Positions 22,797 to 33,299 of a stretch of 64,000 bases of DNA are shown piece by piece. The notes below the pieces were generated by a model. The model did not search any database. It saw only the letters and a program-made list of their open reading frames with translations, and was not told the DNA's origin. The first letter of the stretch is position 1. The number at the start of each line of letters is the position of its first letter. The position numbers and the translations under genes were made by a program. Source of the stretch: Pegoplata infirma (lineage: Eukaryota; Arthropoda; Insecta; Diptera; Anthomyiidae); NCBI GenBank assembly GCA_963921195.1, contig OY992538.1:52132852-52196851 (forward strand), in the 5' to 3' direction.

Positions 22797-22811
22797 TTTG
22801 TATCAAGGGAC

Positions 22812-22872
22812 TTTGGCACGATGGGTAGAGTGTCTGGCCAGAATGTAGTTGATTGTGGGATCGATTCCCCAA
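22812..22872 (+). repeat. tRNA-like sequence next to hAT insertion
   Basis: CTTTGGCACGATGGGTAGAG resembles a tRNA D-arm with A box, and GATCGATTCCC (22859-22869) a B box. A shorter copy is at 33909-33955. Probably part of a tRNA-derived repeat interrupted by the 21237-22796 element. Confidence 0.45.
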
Positions 22873-22924
22873 AATTTTATTAAAAATTAAAAAAAAAATA
22901 TTTCAATAGAAAATTGTAAAAAAA

Positions 22925-23050
22925 ACCTACGAAATCATTAATTTTTAATGTTTTTGTAGGTTATTTTTTTGGAATTTGTTGGTAAAAATAACAGAACTAT
23001 CATTAATTTTTAATGTTTTCGTAGGTTATTTTTTTCGAATTTGTTGGTAA
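22925..23050. repeat. Tandem duplication of about 68 bp
   Basis: The phrases ATCATTAATTTTTAATGTTT, GTAGGTTATTTTTTT and GAATTTGTTGGTAAAAA occur twice in direct orientation. Confidence 0.6.
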
Positions 23051-23904
23051 AAAAGAATGTCAAATTAAAAAATTAAATTTTTTAATGTTTAATGTTCATT
23101 ATTTTAGAAAATTTTGTCAACAGTAAAAAATAAATGTTTATGTTTGTTAAAACAAAAGAATAATTACTGGGATGGTTTTTAATTGTTTATTCACTGGTTT
23201 CAAGTGAGTTTTTCATTTGTTTTTGCCTACAAAATATTTTGAGTGTTGCAGTATTCAAACGTGTAAAGTAAGAAAAAGGTCGAAAGTATTCCGTTATTTG
23301 TCTCAATTTCTCAATTTCTCAGTTATCAATTTTCAATTGTCTTTTCTGAATTTTAGTTTTTTAAAATATCAATTTGGTTTTCTAAATTTGAAAAAATTGG
23401 AAAAAGTGTACCCCCATTCCTAAATCTTGCTCTGGATCATTTTAGTTGCAAGGAACCAGTTCTGCATCATCTTCTACAGAAGTGGTTCCAAAAATATGTT
23501 TTTAGTATAGAGACCCAATTTCAATTCTCAGAAAATTTACATGACGTCTTTAAAAAATATGTATGTATTTATTTTTTTTAATTATCATACATTTTAAAAA
23601 AATAATGTCATTCACTTTGTTAATAAAAAATTTGAGATAATTTTTTTTTTAAATTATTGTTGTAATTATTTTGTTTTATAATATTCAAAAAGCAATACAT
23701 TTTATCTGAATTCGTGACATGAAGTTATAACTCATTTAATTTAAAAATTGATTAAAATAAATAAAAAAAAGTTTTATTAGGCCTAGTCGAATTAATGAAT
23801 ACCCTCCCTACACGATGTCCAAAAATTTTTTTAATATAATAATTTTTATATGTAAAAGCAAGTAAGAACATTATAATCAGTCAAAACTGACCATGCAAAT
23901 CATC
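23051..23904. other. AT-rich intron DNA, nothing recognised
   Basis: No supported gene. The small plus frame at 23217-23423 is rich in F, L and S, as expected for random frames in such DNA. Confidence 0.4.
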
Positions 23905-23959
23905 ACATTAGTAGTTGCCGAAAAATGGGTCTACAGTCAAAACGTGGACCGTTAGGATC

Positions 23960-24330
23960 TTTATTTGTCTAGATATAAATTTCGTTTGCTTTAAATTGAT
24001 ACGTATGGTAATTTTGCAAGACTTACTCGACACGTGTTTTGGAATTTGTCAAATTCCATTGTCAAGAGTATTTAGCAAATTGGCAATCGTTAGTGGCAAA
24101 ACATAAAGTCTTATATTCGTATGTAAATAGACATAATGAGAATTTATGTACTAAATACACAATATAATACAGCTCTTAATTTAAAACGAAATACCCAACC
24201 ATAACATCTCCATTTAAAATCAACGATTGTTAATTTGCTAAATACTCTTGACAATGTAATTTGACAAATTCCGAAACACGTGTCGAGTAAGTCTTGCAAA
24301 ATGATCATACCAATCAATTTAAAACAAACA
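23960..24330. repeat. Inverted repeat with CGACACGTGTTT motif
   Basis: TTTTGCAAGACTTACTCGAC, then CACGTGTTT and AATTTGTCAAATTCCATTGT on the left (about 24010-24065) are mirrored on the right (about 24230-24305). This motif family recurs at 26755-26835, 27222-27300, 27582-27625 and 32935-33085. Confidence 0.6.
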
Positions 24331-24436
24331 AGTTTTATAAATAATTTGTTGACAATATTACTAATTATAAAGAAACGAAAGCTCAAGCTGAAGTAATCTT
24401 TCTCAAGAGAATTAATAGGTCGAATAATAAATAACA

Positions 24437-25313
24437 CTGTGCTCGAATTTGACACTTTTTTTAACAAGCTGGGCACCTTACTGGTAAAGTTAATTCGAGT
24501 ACACTGAATTTAACGGTGCTAGCCGTTTTTCGAAGTTAGCGCTCATATTCCCGATATTAGCGATTTAAAATTCAAGTATAATAAAAACGATATTTTTATA
24601 TTTTCGCGATAATTTTTAAATTTAAAACCATTCAAGTTTGTTAAATTAACATAACAAACCACAATACCGTGAATTTTTTTTTCTCGAAAAAATTTTTTGT
24701 TCGCGAAAAATCTTTATTTTCGTGAAAAAAATGGTTCAATGCAAATATTTTTAGTTTGATTTGAATTTACGACAGCCGTCTGGTAAAGCTAGTTCGTGTA
24801 CACTAAATCACATTGTAATTTCAGTTTTTTCAAAGTTGGCGTATGTATTAGCGATATTAGCGATTAATATTTTTTTTTATTTTTAAGTAAAAAAAAACAA
24901 TTTTTTTTTTTATTATTTAGACAATTTCTGAATGTTTATTATCTAAACTCTATTGAAATTAAAAAAAAAAATTATTCGCGAAATTTGTTTTGGAAATTTT
25001 TTTAATTTTGCTATTAATTTATGAAAATGAGTAGAATACAATACATAACAGACACAAAATTTTTCGAAAAAAATTTTTTATAGCGAAAAAATACAATGCA
25101 TTTTCTAAATTTAGATTTAAAAACTATCCCAAAAGCATAAAAATTTAATTTTTGAAGTACCTAGGCTTTACAATTTTAATTCTCGAATATCGTGAATACG
25201 AGCGCTAACTTCGAAAAATGGCTCGCGCCATTGAGTTACCCGAAATAGCTTTACCCGAATTAGCTTTACCAGCAGGGTGCCCAGCTTGTTAATTTTTGCG
25301 ACTAGCACAGTGT
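24437..25313. mobile_element. TIR element with CACTGTGCT ends
   Basis: The left side reads CACTGTGCTCG, then TTAACAAGCTGGGCACC and CTGGTAAAG; the right side is the inverted counterpart (CTTTACCAGCAGGGTGCCCA, then GCTTGTTAA and AGCACAGTG). Inner arms contain GAAGTTAGCGCTC. No coding capacity. The CACTGTGCT terminus is shared with 49056-50343. Confidence 0.6.
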
Positions 25314-25570
25314 AATTTTTATTAATTTGAAAATTGAAACGGAATTTAAATTGTAAAAATCTATAAAAAAAAAATTAAAAGTGTCCGATTTGGCATGGAA
25401 AATTACCACTTAAGAGCTAAATATCTAAAAGTTCTCAAGTAAAAAAGAATGCTTGTGCTTTTTGTTTGTGTTTTTTTTTTTTGTTTTTTTTTAGTAATTT
25501 TGGTTGACCAAATTTAAATTTAATGTTAATTTTTTACACCCTCCAACCACAGTATGGGGGTATACTTACT

Positions 25571-26003
25571 AGGGCGTCCCGTCAAACTTAAACTTTCAAA
25601 TTTCGTGTCGTAAAACCTGCCAAACGATGGCGACGTTAGAGCTGATTGTGGGAAAGTTTATGAAACTTTTTTTCAAGTTGTCTCCAGACGGCAACCAGCG
25701 GCCAAAGATGGAAAAAATTAAATAATAAAATAAAAAATAATTTTTATGTTTAAAAATCAGCATCTGTAGACCAAAATTGCGGTTTAAAATTTTTTTAAAT
25801 ATCTTTCCAATAAAGTACGCGAAATTTCCGAATTTTTAAGCCGGATTTGGTCAAAAAGTTCGAACATAAATCTTGGTCGAAATACGTAATTTTTTCCAAC
25901 ATTGACCGCTGGTTGCCGACTGAAGATGACCTAGCAAAATTTTTTCATAAATTTTTCCACCATCAGCTTTTACGTAGCCACAGTTTCGTAGGGGACGCAA
26001 TAA
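25571..26003. mobile_element. hAT-like insertion in mini-me, TSD TAC(T/T)(T/C)ACT
   Basis: The left end AGGGCGTCCC and right GGGGACGCAA are inverted. Flanks are TACTTACT (25563-25570) and TACTCACT (26004-26011), one mismatch; the uninterrupted mini-me at about 19670 reads GTATACTCACTTTGTC, confirming an insertion. It carries the GACCGCTGGTTGCCGACT repeat phrase near 25903. Confidence 0.6.
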
Positions 26004-26064
26004 TACTCACTTTGTCATTTCTATCGATCGGGGACCCCATGAGGTGTATTTATTACACCGTCCG

Positions 26065-27962
26065 ACAAAATTGAAAAAAGTTATTCGTGTTCACGAACTG
26101 GATAATATATGTTTGAAACTCGAGACAAAATGTAGTAAAACTTCATTTACAGTTTTTCATTTCGTGATCCAGTTTCCTTTTAAAAGGACTTTAAAGTTTT
26201 AGAGGATCAACTTTTATAAAATTTTTTTTATTATTTGTACTAGTCCCAGGATGCCACTAGTAATAGCAAATAAAAGAGGAGGATATCCCCTAATTTTCCT
26301 ATTTTATTATTTTAACATGTCAGGAAAAAGGAGGTAAGTTACGTCCTTTCAAAAATGTATCCTTCAATATCATTCAAAATTTTCAACAAAATATTTTAAT
26401 AAAGTTCTGATAAATTTTTATTAAAAAATAAAAATTGTTTTATTTGACCTTTAAAATATTATATTTTGAGGATATTTATTCTGGCTCGAGGTCATTATTT
26501 CCTTTACTAATTAAAACCATGATATTATCATAGCATAATTTTCAGGAAAATTATTCATATGTAAAATGTTTTAAATATTTTTGTTGGTTATTGACAATCG
26601 TTGCTTTACTAGTATAGTATAATTTCTTCGTCTTTTTAATTCCCATTGTGGATATAGTCGAATATGTACTAATATTTTAGTTTGTGCACAAACGATTTGT
26701 CATTAGACTCGTTTGCTACTTTGTGGTAAATCGTTTCTATTTTTTCTAAATAATCTTTACAATGGAATCTGACAAATTCCGAAACACGTTTCGATTAAGT
26801 CTTGCAAAAATGACCAACATAAATAAATTTAAAACAAAAAAAAAAAAATTTTCTTGAAAATTATGCTATGAGAATATCATGGTTTTAATTAGTAAAGAAA
26901 ATAATGACCTCGAGCCAGAAAAAACATCCTCAAAATATATTATTTTAATAAAGTTTTCAAATGACTTTATCCACATCCTTTTATCCTGATATGGCAAAAT
27001 AAAAAAATTGAAAAATTAGGGGAGATCCTCCTCTTTCGTTTGCCATCACCAATGTCATCCTAGGATAAGTAAAAATATTTTACAAAATATATACATTTTG
27101 AGGATGTTTATTCTGGCTCGAGGTCATTATTTTCTTTACTAATTAAAACCATGATATTCTCATAGCATAATTTTCAAGAAAAATTATTTTTTGTTTTAAA
27201 TTTATTTATGTTGGTCATTTTTGCAAGACTTAATCGACACGTGTTTCGGAATTTGTCAAGATTCCATTGTCAAGACTATTTAGCAAAAATAGAAACAATT
27301 TACTACAAAGTAGCAAACGAGTCTAATGACAAATCGTTTGTGCACAAACTAGTATATTAATACATATTCGCCTCTATTCAAAATGAGAATTAGAAAGACG
27401 AAGAAATTGTACCATACTAATAAGGCAACGATTGTCAATAACCAACAAAAATATTTAAAACAATTTTTCTGGCTCGAGGTCATTATTTTCTTTACTAATT
27501 AAAACCATGATATTCTCATAGCATAATTTTCAAGAAAAATTATTTTTTGTTTTAAATTTATTTATGTTGGTCATTTTTGCAAGACTTAATCGACAAATTC
27601 CGAAACACGTGTCGATTAAGTCTTGCAAAAATGACCAACATAAATAAATTTAAAACAAAAAATAATTTTTCTTGAAAATTATGCTATGAGAATATCATGG
27701 TTTTAATTAGTAAAGAAAATAATGACCTCGAGCCAGAATAAACATCCTCAAAATATAATATTTTAAAGGTCGAATAAAACAATTTTTATTTTTTAATAAA
27801 AATTAATCAGAATTTCAAATGTATACTTTAAAACTTTGAAGTCATTTTAAAAGGAAACAGGATCATGAAATGAAAAACTGTAAATGCAGTTTTACTCCAA
27901 TTGATCTCTACTTTCCGACGTATATCATCCTGTTCATGTTTAATATTGGCTGTAGGACGGTG
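26065..27962. mobile_element. ACACCGTCC-family foldback composite in mini-me
   Basis: Ends are ACACCGTCCGACAAAATTG (left) and GGCTGTAGGACGGTGT (right), with subterminal GTAGTAAAAC and TTTACAGTTTTTCATTTC and their complements. The flanking mini-me text shares TATT across the insertion, a possible 4-bp duplication. Inside are inverted copies of CTGGCTCGAGGTCATTATTT and of the CGACACGTGTTTCGG motif, repeated several times in both orientations, so it is a nest of foldbacks. No transposase. Confidence 0.6.
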
Positions 27963-28403
27963 TTATTGATCCATGGTCGATTCTAAGACATTCTATGAAT
28001 GTCTGTCAGTCCGTCCGTCTCTCCACCTATCTGTAGATAACACATGTAGAAAACAGCCAGACTCCTGAAGTTTTGCACAAATATGTCAGGCAGGTTAAGT
28101 TCGTTAATGGTCAAAATCGGAGAAGGCGGAAAAAAGTTCCCACTTAAAGAACTAAACCAACCTCGGAAAAACTATTGTTCAAAAAATTTCTTTATTATCG
28201 GTTCAGCCGTTTATGTGTGATTACGGAAAAGGCAGAATAACGTTCGAAAAAATAAAAATCCGATTGTTTTTTTTTTATGGCCTATAGTTCCCGTCTCGGT
28301 GAGAGCTACTTGCTATGAAAATTTCATGAAAATCGGTTCAGCCGTTTCCCCTGATTGCGGAACAGACATAAAGACAAGCAGACCAACTCTTAGATTTATA
28401 ATA

Positions 28404-28972
28404 CACTCAGAAAATTATGTAAGTTACTACATGTTAGTTGTTTGTATATTTTACAGTAGTTAGTTGTTTTCAACTACAAAGTCAGTTGTTTTTGTATGAA
28501 AAATATCAAACAACTATTTCTGTTAGTTATTTTAAGTCGTTTTTTTTGAATAACTAACAAAAAAGTACTGTAATGTAGTAACAGTTATTTAAAGTAGTTA
28601 ATTTTATTTTTTATCTCTGAAAAATTTTCAGTTTTTTTTTCAAAAAATAAAAATAAGTTTTCGTTTTTTTTATTTTTCACAACTTTTTTAAAAAAAAAAA
28701 AAAACTTTGAAAAATTTGGTCTTTCATTTTTTTCTGAAATTTTTTTTAAAAAAAAATTATATATTGATTATTTTATTTTTACTACATGTTAGTTGTTTTG
28801 ACTACAAATGTAAGTAGTTTTTACTACATAAGTCAGTTGTTTTTTTGTCAGTTAAAATAACTAATATTGTTCGTTGATTTAACTGAAAAAGTAGTTGACC
28901 CCAAAACAACTTACAAAGTAGTTATTTTACCTTACATTTTCAGTTGATTTTACTAACATAATTTTTTGAGTG
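28404..28972. mobile_element. TIR element, CACTCAGAAAATTATG ends, TA duplication
   Basis: Inverted ends CACTCAGAAAATTATGT and ACATAATTTTTTGAGTG are flanked by TA on both sides (28402-28403, 28973-28974). Arms repeat ACTACATGTTAGTTGTTT and GTCAGTTGTTTTTG. TA duplication suggests Tc1/mariner-type mobilisation; the similar CACTGAAAGAATT-ended element at 46965-47907 also sits at TA. Confidence 0.65.
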
Positions 28973-29293
28973 TATTAATAATAGGGATGTACTCCTAGAA
29001 CTATATTTCGAGGTGTTACAAATGGAATTATAAACTTATATACCCTCTACCTCCGTATAAAAATCAACTGCTGCGTAGTATTTTTAGGCCAGACCGCAAA
29101 ATTAAATTATCGAATACACCCTAAAAACTATAAAAAGGACACATTACATGTGTTAATAATGATTTCAATTTAAATTGAATATGATATTAATGACGTCATA
29201 CAAAGTCCTTTTAAATCCGTTTAATCAAAAAAAATTTACTAAAACAAATAACAAAATAAAAATCTAATGAATAAAAAATACCAAGGTTTTCTA

Positions 29294-30592
29294 AGGAGTG
29301 AGATCATAAAAATGTTAACACACATAAAGTTAAATAAAAAACAGACTACTGAATTTTAAGACTTCAAACCAAATTTTTATTAAATAAAATTTAATACAAA
29401 ATCATAACAAAAAAAAACCGCATGGAACTCTAACCACTACGAACAAAGTTATCCACTTTTTCCGGAAACCCTCCCATTAAGGCTTTTATGGTAGTTTCTG
29501 TCACCTTTTTAGAGCAGGTGGTCCATCTACGTTTGAAATCTTGCATGTCCTGGGAGACCTTTTTTGTGCCCTTTAATTCTTTTTTAACAAGAGCCCAATA
29601 TCTCTCCACTGGCCTGAGCTCCGGGCAGTTTGGTGGATTTGCCTCTCTTGGTACAAAAACCACATTATTATCATTATACCACTCCAGCGCTTTCTTGCTG
29701 TAGTGACAAGATGCTAAATCGGGCCAAAAGTAAGTGGATACATTGTGCTGACTCAAGAACGGAAGAAGTCTCTTCTGCAAACACTCCTTGATATAAATTT
29801 CGCTGTTTATAGAGCCAGATGTCACAAATGACTGGCTTCTTTGGCCGCAGCTACATATGGCTTGCCATACTAGGAATTTTTTGGGGAATTTCGTTTGCTT
29901 TTTTGACCGAAATTTTTCCGCAACATTTCCTCGAACATCGGAAACATAAAATTCTTGACCAGGGAGCTGCGCAAAATCAGCCAGGACATAAGTTTCGTCG
30001 TCCATTACACAACAGTTGTATTTTTTTATAAAATTTGATTTCAATTTTCTAGCTCTGGTTTTGGCCTCCAAATTTTTAAAAGCGTTTCTATCGGGAACTT
30101 TTTGAACTTTGTAGGACTTTAGTCCCGCCTTACGTTTCACTTTACGTACAAAAAAGTCTGAGCATTGGGCTAACCGAGCTGTTTTTCTGCCAGATGTGTT
30201 AGCAGCTCTCTTAAGGATGCTTTTAACTTTATATGCCTTACCAATGTTACGATAACCAGTCGTTGTTCCTGTTCCCGGCTTCCTTTCAATTGTTAGGTGT
30301 TCCAGATACCTTTTTACCACTTTTGAAACTGTTTGGCGGCATACATTAGTTTCTTTGGCAATTTTTTTGTATGTCCATGTTTGGTTTTGTTGAAAATATT
30401 TAATTATTTTTGAACGCACTTTTCTTTCATCGTCCATTGTGTAAAAAATTGCAAATTAAAACTCATGATGTAAATTAATTTATTAACTGACATATTTTTA
30501 AAATGTAAACTGCCGAAAAAAAAAAAATTTGGAAGCTTTACACCAAAGTTGTAGGCAAAAATGTGTGTTAACATTTTTATGATCTCACTCCT
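29294..30592 (-). mobile_element. Apparently intact Tc1/mariner (DD37E) transposon
   Basis: A 1299-bp element with 32-bp terminal inverted repeats that match base for base (29294-29325 and 30561-30592, beginning AGGAGTGAGATCATAAAAAT). A TA dinucleotide flanks each end (29292-29293 and 30593-30594), the standard target duplication. It encodes one uninterrupted transposase (29430-30437). Perfect ends and an open frame in a region otherwise full of decayed copies indicate recent insertion. It lies in the first intron of the GDAP2 model, about 270 bp from exon 1. Confidence 0.93.
29430..30437 (-). CDS. Tc1/mariner transposase, DD37E type
   Basis: A 335-residue transposase that would bind the element's inverted repeats and cut and paste it at TA sites in the nucleus. 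The N-terminus has a helix-turn-helix region at about 21-46 (WTYKKIAKETNVCRQTVSKV). The catalytic residues are visible: D147 in VMDDETYV, D240 in YFWPDLASCHYS and E278 in PELRPVERYW. The 37 residues between D240 and E278 make it DD37E, a spacing described for the mosquito ITmD37E group. Length fits the family (about 340). The start ATG at 30437 gives a complete N-terminus, and the frame has no stop or frameshift. Upstream in-frame codons are not needed. The 3' end is 136 bp from the terminus. Confidence 0.93.
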   Translation of the reverse strand: MDDERKVRSKIIKYFQQNQTWTYKKIAKETNVCRQTVSKVVKRYLEHLTIERKPGTGTTTGYRNIGKAYKVKSILKRAANTSGRKTARLAQCSDFFVRKVKRKAGLKSYKVQKVPDRNAFKNLEAKTRARKLKSNFIKKYNCCVMDDETYVLADFAQLPGQEFYVSDVRGNVAEKFRSKKQTKFPKKFLVWQAICSCGQRSQSFVTSGSINSEIYIKECLQKRLLPFLSQHNVSTYFWPDLASCHYSKKALEWYNDNNVVFVPREANPPNCPELRPVERYWALVKKELKGTKKVSQDMQDFKRRWTTCSKKVTETTIKALMGGFPEKVDNFVRSG

Positions 30593-30862
30593 TAATCCTT
30601 TAAATCCATGTAAAAACACGTGTGTTTGCTTTAACTTAACACAAAAAAGCCGAAAGGGAATATATGTAAACGGCTTAAAACTGGAAAAAATCAATATCAA
30701 TAGAAAATTTCACATACAAAAGAAAAATAACCTTAATATTAACTGAAAAGAAGGCAGGCAGTTTTGCAAAAGTTTTGTAAATTGTATTAAGAACTTTAAT
30801 TTGTTGCAATTGTAATGTCGTCTTTAGTAACCCCTCCCATCATTAATCAATCAATCACTGAC

Positions 30863-30981
30863 CTTTCTTCTGGTGATTCCATTATTTCATCTGGCATAAC
30901 GTCGGCAATATCTCTTGTGGTTTCTTGCATAGGGCTAGTGCCCAAATCTATGGAAGTCATACCCTCAACCATTGTGGTCAT
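30863..30981 (-). CDS. Gdap2: Putative first coding exon of GDAP2
   Basis: The minus strand has an ATG at 30981, preceded by an in-frame TAA eight codons upstream, and then MTTMVEGMTSIDLGTSPMQE, TTRDIADVMPDEIMESPEE plus two bases (AG), ending at a GTCAGTG donor. G+C content is far above the flanks and there is no sign of repeat sequence, as expected of a real exon. The acidic 40-residue leader resembles in length and character the N-terminus of human GDAP2, which precedes an RSPF motif and the macro domain; here the codon left open is AG-, so an arginine is likely. With exons 2-5 the total is 663 nt, exactly 221 codons. The link to GDAP2 is inferred from phase, strand and character, not from sequence identity; it could begin another gene. 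Confidence 0.55.
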
Positions 30982-31669
30982 ACCTTTTTTGTTGTTAAGG
31001 GGTTAAGGAAGTTTAATGATCAATTAATATTAAAAAAAAACACAGATATTGTTTTAAGGCCTTTTTTGTATTGGTTTTTTTTAATAAAAACGGTGGTTTT
31101 TGCTTTTAAAATGATTGATTTTATTTCAAAATTTCTTTAAGTGTAACAAGGGTGGGTAAAAATTTAATCTTCTGTTTTTTTTTTCTAAATTTTCACTTTA
31201 ATTAATGATTTATTTTCAATAATTACGTCAAACTTTTTTACTTTTAAAAAATTATTTAGAAAAATCTATAAAAAAAATTTAGCGCGTTTTGTTTTTCTTT
31301 TTTTTCAATTTTTTCAATAATTTTTGGTTACAAAATCTATATTAAAAATATTTTTTTCTCTCTTATTTGTTGTTGTATTTATTTTTCTTAATATTTTCTC
31401 AAAATTCACTTGTATTTTCTTTAAATATTTATTTATTTAATTATTTATTTATATTTTGTTTTATTCCAACCAACCGTTTTCAAACGAAACTTTTTATCGA
31501 CTAAATTTACTTGAGCATCCGTTCGTGTTAAGAAACTTATGAAATGCGTTGTTGTTTTGCTCTCGCATCCATTAAAGTCATACATACAGAGTATGCAGTA
31601 ATGTTAATTTAGCGTTTTTGTTTTTTGTTCAGTGTATTAAGTTATTAAAAAATTAATGAATGTTACTAG
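30982..31669. other. Upstream region of exon 1, candidate promoter/5' UTR
   Basis: AT-rich with long T runs, and a less biased patch at about 31500-31600. A transcription start for the GDAP2 model would lie here on the minus strand. I cannot place a TATA box or initiator with confidence. Confidence 0.3.
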
Positions 31670-31970
31670 CACAGACTATATACAGACTCGACAGTAGAGT
31701 TTTATAAGAAAAAAGTGAGGGGAAACTAAGCGATTTAAGGAGAAAACACAGCGGTTTTTAGTCCGTTTTACTCTAACATGGAAACACTATCTACGACTTA
31801 GGAGTGAGTGAAACAACAAAAACCGATCTGGCATCCATTTTTCTTATGGCGCGTTATATCAGTTTTCTCTTTCTAACCTAATTCGTAGAATAATTTGAAA
31901 ATATTAACCATATGGTTAAAGAATACTTTTTTGACACCTGTCACTTATGTCGAGTCTGTATTAGTCTGTG
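31670..31970. mobile_element. Short TIR element with TTACTAG flanks
   Basis: Ends CACAGACTATATACAGACTC (left) and GAGTCTGTATTAGTCTGTG (right) are inverted, with 7-bp direct repeats TTACTAG at 31663-31669 and 31971-31977. The 301-bp body has no frame. MITE-like; 7-8 bp duplications fit hAT or similar. Confidence 0.7.
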
Positions 31971-31977
31971 TTACTAG

Positions 31978-32815
31978 CGTCATTTGTAGTGCGTTTACAT
32001 TGGATTTCTAATCTAGTAAATTGCGATTTTAATCTACTTTGCAATCTGTACCGTTTACATTGGCATTTTTTACATTTGAGAAGATTAGGATTGGCATTTA
32101 TAACAACAAGTTGGTATTAAATGTGTGTGGCTGCGTCAAAAGACAGCGACGGTAATTAGTCGTCGTATGATTAACAAGGACAGTGACGGCGTTTACAAAT
32201 AACAATGACGGCGGCATATAATAGAAATTCAGAGTTGTATCTAACTTTACCAGATTGCGTTTGCCGATTAGAGTCTAAACTACTAGATTGAAAAAAAGTA
32301 TTTAGCGAGATATGTGCATTTTTAAATTTCCCGGAATACTAACTTTTTTAGATTCAAAATAAGGACCCAATGGGGTCCACCCATGTGTAGAGGCCTAGCG
32401 ATACTATGGTGATCCCAAGAACCAAAAATGTGCTCCGTTTTGCTCTATCTTGCTTAGTTTTCAAGATATCGCCATTTTAAATTTAAAAAATGTCTCAAAA
32501 GTTCGCAAACAGAACACTAAAAGAACTTTATTTTGTTTCTAACTTAGTTCGGTACGTTATCGTAAATTTTCCGTTCTTCAACTCGCAGGCATAACGTTCG
32601 GAATTCTGTTTGCGAACACCTTCACAACCACTAAAAAACTTTTTAGTGAATGTGTTCTTGGAACTGTTTTTTTTCGAACACTGAACTGAATATCGGTCGA
32701 AATTTTTATATGGGGGACTAAGTTCAAAAATGGTCCTATTATATTCCGATTTGATTAGATTACTAAAGTACTCGTTTAACACCTAAAAATAAAATTTTTA
32801 TCAAATATTTTGAGA
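31978..32815. other. Intergenic DNA with repeat fragments
   Basis: GCGTTTACATTGG-type words recur at about 31991 and 32050. GTTCGCAAACAGAACAC at 32499 is mirrored by GTTTGCGAACACC at 32607. The minus frame at 32528-32782 spans the latter and is not recognised as a protein. Confidence 0.4.
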
Positions 32816-32819
32816 ATGT

Positions 32820-33245
32820 TTATTCTGGCTCGAGGTCATTATTTTCTTTACTAATTAAGATCATGATATTCTCATAGCATAATTTTCAAGAAAATTATTT
32901 TTTGTTTTAAATTTATTTATGCTGGTCATTTTTGCAAGACTTAATCGACACGTGTTTCGGATAAAACTATTTTTATTTTTTAATATTTGCTACTTTCTAG
33001 TAAATCGTTTCTATTTTTGCTAAATAATCTTGACAATGGAATCTTGACAAATTCCGAAACACGTGTCGATTAAGTCTTGCAAAAATGACCAGCATAAATA
33101 AATTTAAAACAAAAAATAATTTTCGTGAAAATTATGCTACATATGAGAATATCATGGTTTTAATTAGTAAAGAAAATAATGACCTCGAGCCAGAATAAAC
33201 ATCCTCAAAATATAATATTTTAAAGGTCGAATAAAACAATTTTTT
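32820..33245. repeat. Inverted repeat of the CGACACGTGTTTCGG family
   Basis: CTGGCTCGAGGTCATTATTT at 32827 and its complement at 33178 bound a palindrome containing AAGACTTAATCGACACGTGT and its complement. It is a further copy of the nest in 26065-27962. Confidence 0.6.
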
Positions 33246-33299
33246 TTTTTTAATAAAAATTAATCAGAATTTTTATCAAATATTACCATTTTTATGAAT

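Larger units (their letters stand above)
25537..29055. mobile_element. mini-me-like repeats split by three insertions
   Basis: The left piece begins TTTTTTACACCCTCCAACCA and GTATGGGGGTATAC; mini-me text resumes after each insertion (CTTTGTCATTTC at about 26010, GGGGACCCCATGAGGTG at about 26030, TTGATCCATGGTCGATTCTA at about 27967, TCCGTCCGTC at about 28010) and a plus-oriented end lies at about 28980-29055. The insertions are 25571-26003, 26065-27962 and 28404-28972. Two inverted mini-me ends suggest either two adjoining copies or an inversion. Confidence 0.6.

Noticed and set aside
29488..30031. Plus-strand frames of 70-71 codons
   Set aside because: They are shadows of the transposase on the minus strand.
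30815..31140. Plus-strand frames of 63 and 71 codons
   Set aside because: They lie over the better minus-strand exon at 30863-30981 and have no recognisable domain.
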